Assembly (NCBI GenBank): GCA_023430545.1
Contig: JAEZAF010000137.1
Location: 1 to 6,731, forward strand
From: Chloroflexota bacterium
GTDB lineage: Bacteria; Chloroflexota; Anaerolineae; Aggregatilineales; Phototrophicaceae
Direction of reading: 5' to 3'
DNA length: 6,731 nucleotides
The position numbers were made by a program, and so were the translations under genes. Below the pieces are notes generated by a model. It was not told the DNA's origin. It did not search any database and saw only the letters and a list, made by a program, of their open reading frames with translations. Numbering within the stretch: the first letter of the stretch is position 1; every line of letters starts with the position of its first letter. Of this stretch, positions 3,912 through 6,731 are shown one piece after another.

Positions 3912-6146
3912 ATGCTGCGCCGTTTTGCCTTACTGTCCTCTTTCATCCTGCTTGTGACACTTGCCGCTGTTTCGCTGGTCGCGGCGCAGGAACCTATTCT
4001 CGAACCCATCACCCTCGATAACGCCGAGCAGGTCGAAGAACTCGCACGCTTCGGGAACGGCGTCTTCACCGGATCGCTGGCTTACTCACCGGACGGTAAA
4101 ACACTGGCTGTTGCCGGTTCGATTGGCGTCTGGCTGTATGACACGGCCGACTTCGAGCAGACACCACGACTGATCAGGCGGTCAACAGCAGTCACCCGTG
4201 TTGGCTTCAGTGATAACGGAGAATATCTGGTTTATAGCGATTCAAACGGCGTTCATGTCACAGACTTTGAGTCGGGTGCTGGCGTACTGTTCATCCCTCG
4301 TGCAACGGACTTCGCCATCCATCCGGATAATCAGCATATGGTGATCAGTTTTGGCTACTGGGAAGCTAATGAAGCAGCAGGTATGACTTACTTCATAACA
4401 CGGATTGAACTTTGGGACATCCTTGCACGGAAACAGCTACAGGATTTATACGTTCCTGCAGACGGAGAAATTACCGAGCTGGCTTTTTCGCCAGGTGGAA
4501 AAGCACTGGCAATAGTCACCGCAGGCGAGAATTTTTGCGGTGATGCTCTAGCTCAGGTAGTGGTCTGGCCCTTTGATGAGAGATTAGGAACCGCACAGGT
4601 TTTGTCTACTGACCAGATCGCATTTGACCGATCTCACCCTCTGCTTTACACCCTTCATCAGGACTATTACACCGGTCATACGGGCGGTATACGTGTGTGG
4701 AATTTTGAAACTCAGCAGGAGGAGCATCTTGAATGGCCTGAAGGAGAAGTCCTATGGCAGCCACGTTATAAAGACCTCATCACTAACGCTACTGGTTCGG
4801 AGATCGCCCTTTTAGGAGTAGATGATCTCTCATTCATTGATCCTGCTACCCTGCAAATCACTCGAACTATCAAACCGGATTTTTGGCTTCAGGAAGTCGC
4901 ATATCATCCTAATGGCCAGCAGCTTACAGCAACGGCGAATCGCGAGTTATGGGTATGGCAAGAGCATGCACAGGAGCCAAATGTTGTTTCCCTTCAAAAC
5001 TCGCTTGGCGATGTCACTTTTAGTCCGGACGGTGCCGGTTTTGTGGTCAGCGAAGACGATAAACTTCAGCTTTGGGCTTTAACCGGGCTTAAGGCCGAAG
5101 TGATCTACAGCCAACCAGCCACTTTCCGCGAGTCTAACGGCAGCCGAGTCATGCTTGAAACGGAAAGATCACTACATCTCTGGGATCTTGTCCAGCGTCG
5201 CGAAATCCTCGCCATCACTGTCCCGACGATTCATGAGGCAAAAATATTTAGCTGGAGTCAGGATGGATCACTGCTGGCAGTCGTCACAGATGAAGCCATG
5301 ATTGAAATCTGGGATTTGACCACGCTTACACGCCAGCAGGAAATCCCCACGGAAGATACTATCATTGCTGTCCAATTCAGCCCCAACAATCAAAGCTTGC
5401 TGACTCAATTACGGGACGAAGAAACAGCCTTGGTCAATCTATCGCTTTGGGGGCTAGCATCTCCGGGGTATCCGTCAACTTTATACAATAACGCTTCTGA
5501 ACTTACGACAATTTTCAGTCCTGATAGTAAAACAGTATTTGTTACCCAGACTTTAACGGATTATGGAAGAAAAGCATCTATAATCTACTGGTGGTACCCG
5601 GGTCGGGTAGAAAATCTGCAAGTGTTTACAGGCGGTGAAATTGGTTTTTTGAACGATGATATTTTCTATAGTTCAGAGTATGAGGTATCCGCTGAGACTC
5701 TCGAAATCATTACGTTTCGCGATATAGGAACGATGCAAGAACTTGGAGCGATATATAACATGTTTGGTGGCTATACGGCTGGTCCAAGCATTTTCAGCCC
5801 AAATGGAGAGCGTTTGTTGACGTTTGGAAGCACTGTTGCTGACTGCGGTGGCGGCTCTCACATGACGCAATTATGGGACACACAAACCCAAACCTTACTG
5901 CACGAGTCTCAGTACTATTTTTCTGCAAACATCGGTTTCAGCCCGACCGCACCACTGGTTGCGCTTCCCTCTAGCCAGTATTTTCAGCTTTGGAATCTCA
6001 ATAGCGGAGAGGAAGTTGCACATATTGGCAGCCCCAACGATTGGCTTGCATCAGCAAATTTCAACGCCGACGGCACGATGATCCTCACCAGCAGCGCGGA
6101 TGGAACCGTCCGGCTGTGGGGCATCCCTGCAAAGAACAACAACTGA
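3912..6146 (+). CDS. Exported WD40-repeat beta-propeller protein
   Basis: This 744-residue protein starts at the ATG at 3912, seven bases after GAAAGG (3899-3904). The in-frame ATG at 3867 would bury the signal peptide behind 15 extra residues. Residues 1-25 form a Sec signal peptide (MLRRF, hydrophobic core, VAA before Gln26), so the protein acts outside the membrane. The rest is WD40-like. 'FSPDG/FSPNG' turns recur (59-62, 192-195, 370-374, 628-632), and strand-d endings recur as VWLYD (73), IELWD (165), VVVW (216), IRVW (260), LWVW (346), LQLW (385), LHLWD (421), IEIWD (464), LSLW (510), TQLWD (652), FQLW (691) and VRLW (733). With weaker blades this makes about 14-16 blades, enough for two seven-bladed propellers. 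No catalytic domain is seen; the role is probably a binding scaffold with unknown partner. The only cysteines are 209 and 645. The middle of the gene is AT-rich relative to both ends. Confidence 0.9.
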   Translation: MLRRFALLSSFILLVTLAAVSLVAAQEPILEPITLDNAEQVEELARFGNGVFTGSLAYSPDGKTLAVAGSIGVWLYDTADFEQTPRLIRRSTAVTRVGFSDNGEYLVYSDSNGVHVTDFESGAGVLFIPRATDFAIHPDNQHMVISFGYWEANEAAGMTYFITRIELWDILARKQLQDLYVPADGEITELAFSPGGKALAIVTAGENFCGDALAQVVVWPFDERLGTAQVLSTDQIAFDRSHPLLYTLHQDYYTGHTGGIRVWNFETQQEEHLEWPEGEVLWQPRYKDLITNATGSEIALLGVDDLSFIDPATLQITRTIKPDFWLQEVAYHPNGQQLTATANRELWVWQEHAQEPNVVSLQNSLGDVTFSPDGAGFVVSEDDKLQLWALTGLKAEVIYSQPATFRESNGSRVMLETERSLHLWDLVQRREILAITVPTIHEAKIFSWSQDGSLLAVVTDEAMIEIWDLTTLTRQQEIPTEDTIIAVQFSPNNQSLLTQLRDEETALVNLSLWGLASPGYPSTLYNNASELTTIFSPDSKTVFVTQTLTDYGRKASIIYWWYPGRVENLQVFTGGEIGFLNDDIFYSSEYEVSAETLEIITFRDIGTMQELGAIYNMFGGYTAGPSIFSPNGERLLTFGSTVADCGGGSHMTQLWDTQTQTLLHESQYYFSANIGFSPTAPLVALPSSQYFQLWNLNSGEEVAHIGSPNDWLASANFNADGTMILTSSADGTVRLWGIPAKNNN

Positions 6147-6158
6147 TCCGAAGAACAG

Positions 6159-6186
6159 ACCGCCGGAACACACGTCCGGCGGTTTT
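6159..6186. terminator. Strong intrinsic terminator between convergent genes, probably bidirectional
   Basis: ACCGCCGGA (6159-6167) and TCCGGCGGT (6175-6183) form a perfect nine-base GC-rich stem around a seven-base loop. TTT continues the T-run on the + strand, serving the WD40 gene that stops 12 bases upstream. Read on the minus strand the hairpin is followed by CTGTTCTT, T-rich enough to serve the GH13 gene that stops at 6202. Confidence 0.85.
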
Positions 6187-6201
6187 GCTTCCCGTAGATG
6201 T

Positions 6202-6731
6202 CTACTCCACTTCTTCCATGGGCTTGACACGGAACCAGCGATAGCCGTAGCCATCGAGCGCTACCTGCTTCGGATCGCCATCGACGATCTCATACTGATG
6301 ATCACCGATCAGGTCAAGCCATGTTTCGTTGCGCCCTTCTTCCGATTTCAGGCGGATCTTGACCGATTCACTGCTCAGATTATGCACGGCGATCACCGAC
6401 TTCTCTTCCCAGTCACAGCGATGCGCCAGCACACGGTCATCACCAGTTTCAAGCAGCTTCCATGTGCCATAGCCAAATTCCGGACACTTCCGCCGCACAC
6501 GGATTGCCTTTTCAAACCAGTTCAGCAGTGAGCCTTCATCGCGCTGCTGGTCCTCGACATTGACCTTCTTGTAACCGTACTCGCCTTTATAGATCACCGG
6601 GCGGGCCAGCTTCCGACGCGGCGCAGTCGAGAATCCGCCGTTCTTCTCATTCGACCACTGCATCGGTGTACGCACGCTGTTGCGCTCAGGCAGTGAGAGG
6701 TCATCGCCCATGCCAATTTCGTCCCCGTAGC
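6202..6731 (-). CDS. C-terminal part of a GH13 enzyme, trehalose synthase/alpha-amylase type (5' end outside window)
   Basis: The frame runs off the right edge. The first full codons in view read YGDEIGMGDD, followed by RNSVRTPMQWS and GGFS. This block lies late in the (beta/alpha)8 barrel of GH13 enzymes and is typical of trehalose synthase (maltose alpha-D-glucosyltransferase) and close amylase-like relatives. GYKKVNVEDQ and DEGSLLNWFEKAIRVRRKCPEFGYG then match the helical segment after the barrel. The last 80 residues form the usual C-terminal beta-sandwich ending in WFRV. The catalytic Asp/Glu/Asp are upstream, outside the window, so trehalose synthase cannot be separated from alpha-glucosidase or amylase. 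Such enzymes act in the cytoplasm on maltose, trehalose or glycogen-derived sugars. The stop codon lies next to the shared terminator. Confidence is high for the family, moderate for the exact reaction. Confidence 0.9.
   Translation of the reverse strand, partial: YGDEIGMGDDLSLPERNSVRTPMQWSNEKNGGFSTAPRRKLARPVIYKGEYGYKKVNVEDQQRDEGSLLNWFEKAIRVRRKCPEFGYGTWKLLETGDDRVLAHRCDWEEKSVIAVHNLSSESVKIRLKSEEGRNETWLDLIGDHQYEIVDGDPKQVALDGYGYRWFRVKPMEEVE

Overview
The window is a stretch of bacterial chromosome, roughly 55-60% GC in its ordinary coding parts. It most resembles a member of the Chloroflexota, perhaps an Anaerolineae-like lineage. The main clue is the large secreted WD40 protein. Its opening (LARFGNG...SPDGKTLAVAGSIGVWLYD) is a style of exported WD40 protein I associate with that phylum. 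This is recognition from memory, not a database result. No phage gene, transposase, CRISPR array, tRNA or rRNA is visible.

Layout, left to right. (1) 1-627, + strand: the C-terminal end of a polytopic membrane protein, probably a GT-C/family 39-like glycosyltransferase, cut by the window edge. (2) 628-1332: a 0.7 kb stretch with no credible gene, dense in inverted repeats. It holds a hairpin cluster (628-803), a large imperfect stem with internal hairpins (939-1094), a (GCA)7 run, a 4 x 10 bp tandem repeat, a GCC-rich run and two mutually exclusive stems leading to the next gene. (3) 1333-1890, +: a small membrane protein resembling the DUF1440/YagU type. (4) 1945-3000, - strand: a classical short-chain dehydrogenase/reductase (SDR) with an unusual long C-terminal tail. 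(5) 3001-3287: a divergent intergenic region with a 17-base dyad. (6) 3288-3776, +: a four-helix DUF2231-type membrane protein. (7) 3912-6146, +: an exported WD40 beta-propeller protein of 744 residues. (8) 6159-6186: a strong terminator hairpin, probably used from both sides. (9) 6202-6731, -: the C-terminal end of a GH13 enzyme of the trehalose synthase/alpha-amylase type, cut by the right edge.

Genes 3-6 (two small membrane proteins and an SDR) look like a loose envelope or stress-related group. They lie on alternating strands and are not one operon, so a shared function is only an inference. The WD40 and GH13 genes converge on one terminator and need not be related.

The parts least explained by known families are the structured intergenic block 939-1205 and two features of the WD40 gene. 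These are a sharply AT-rich middle and a pair of cysteines, the only two in the protein, placed identically in two distant blades. I see no convincing evidence of a complete undescribed multi-gene system.
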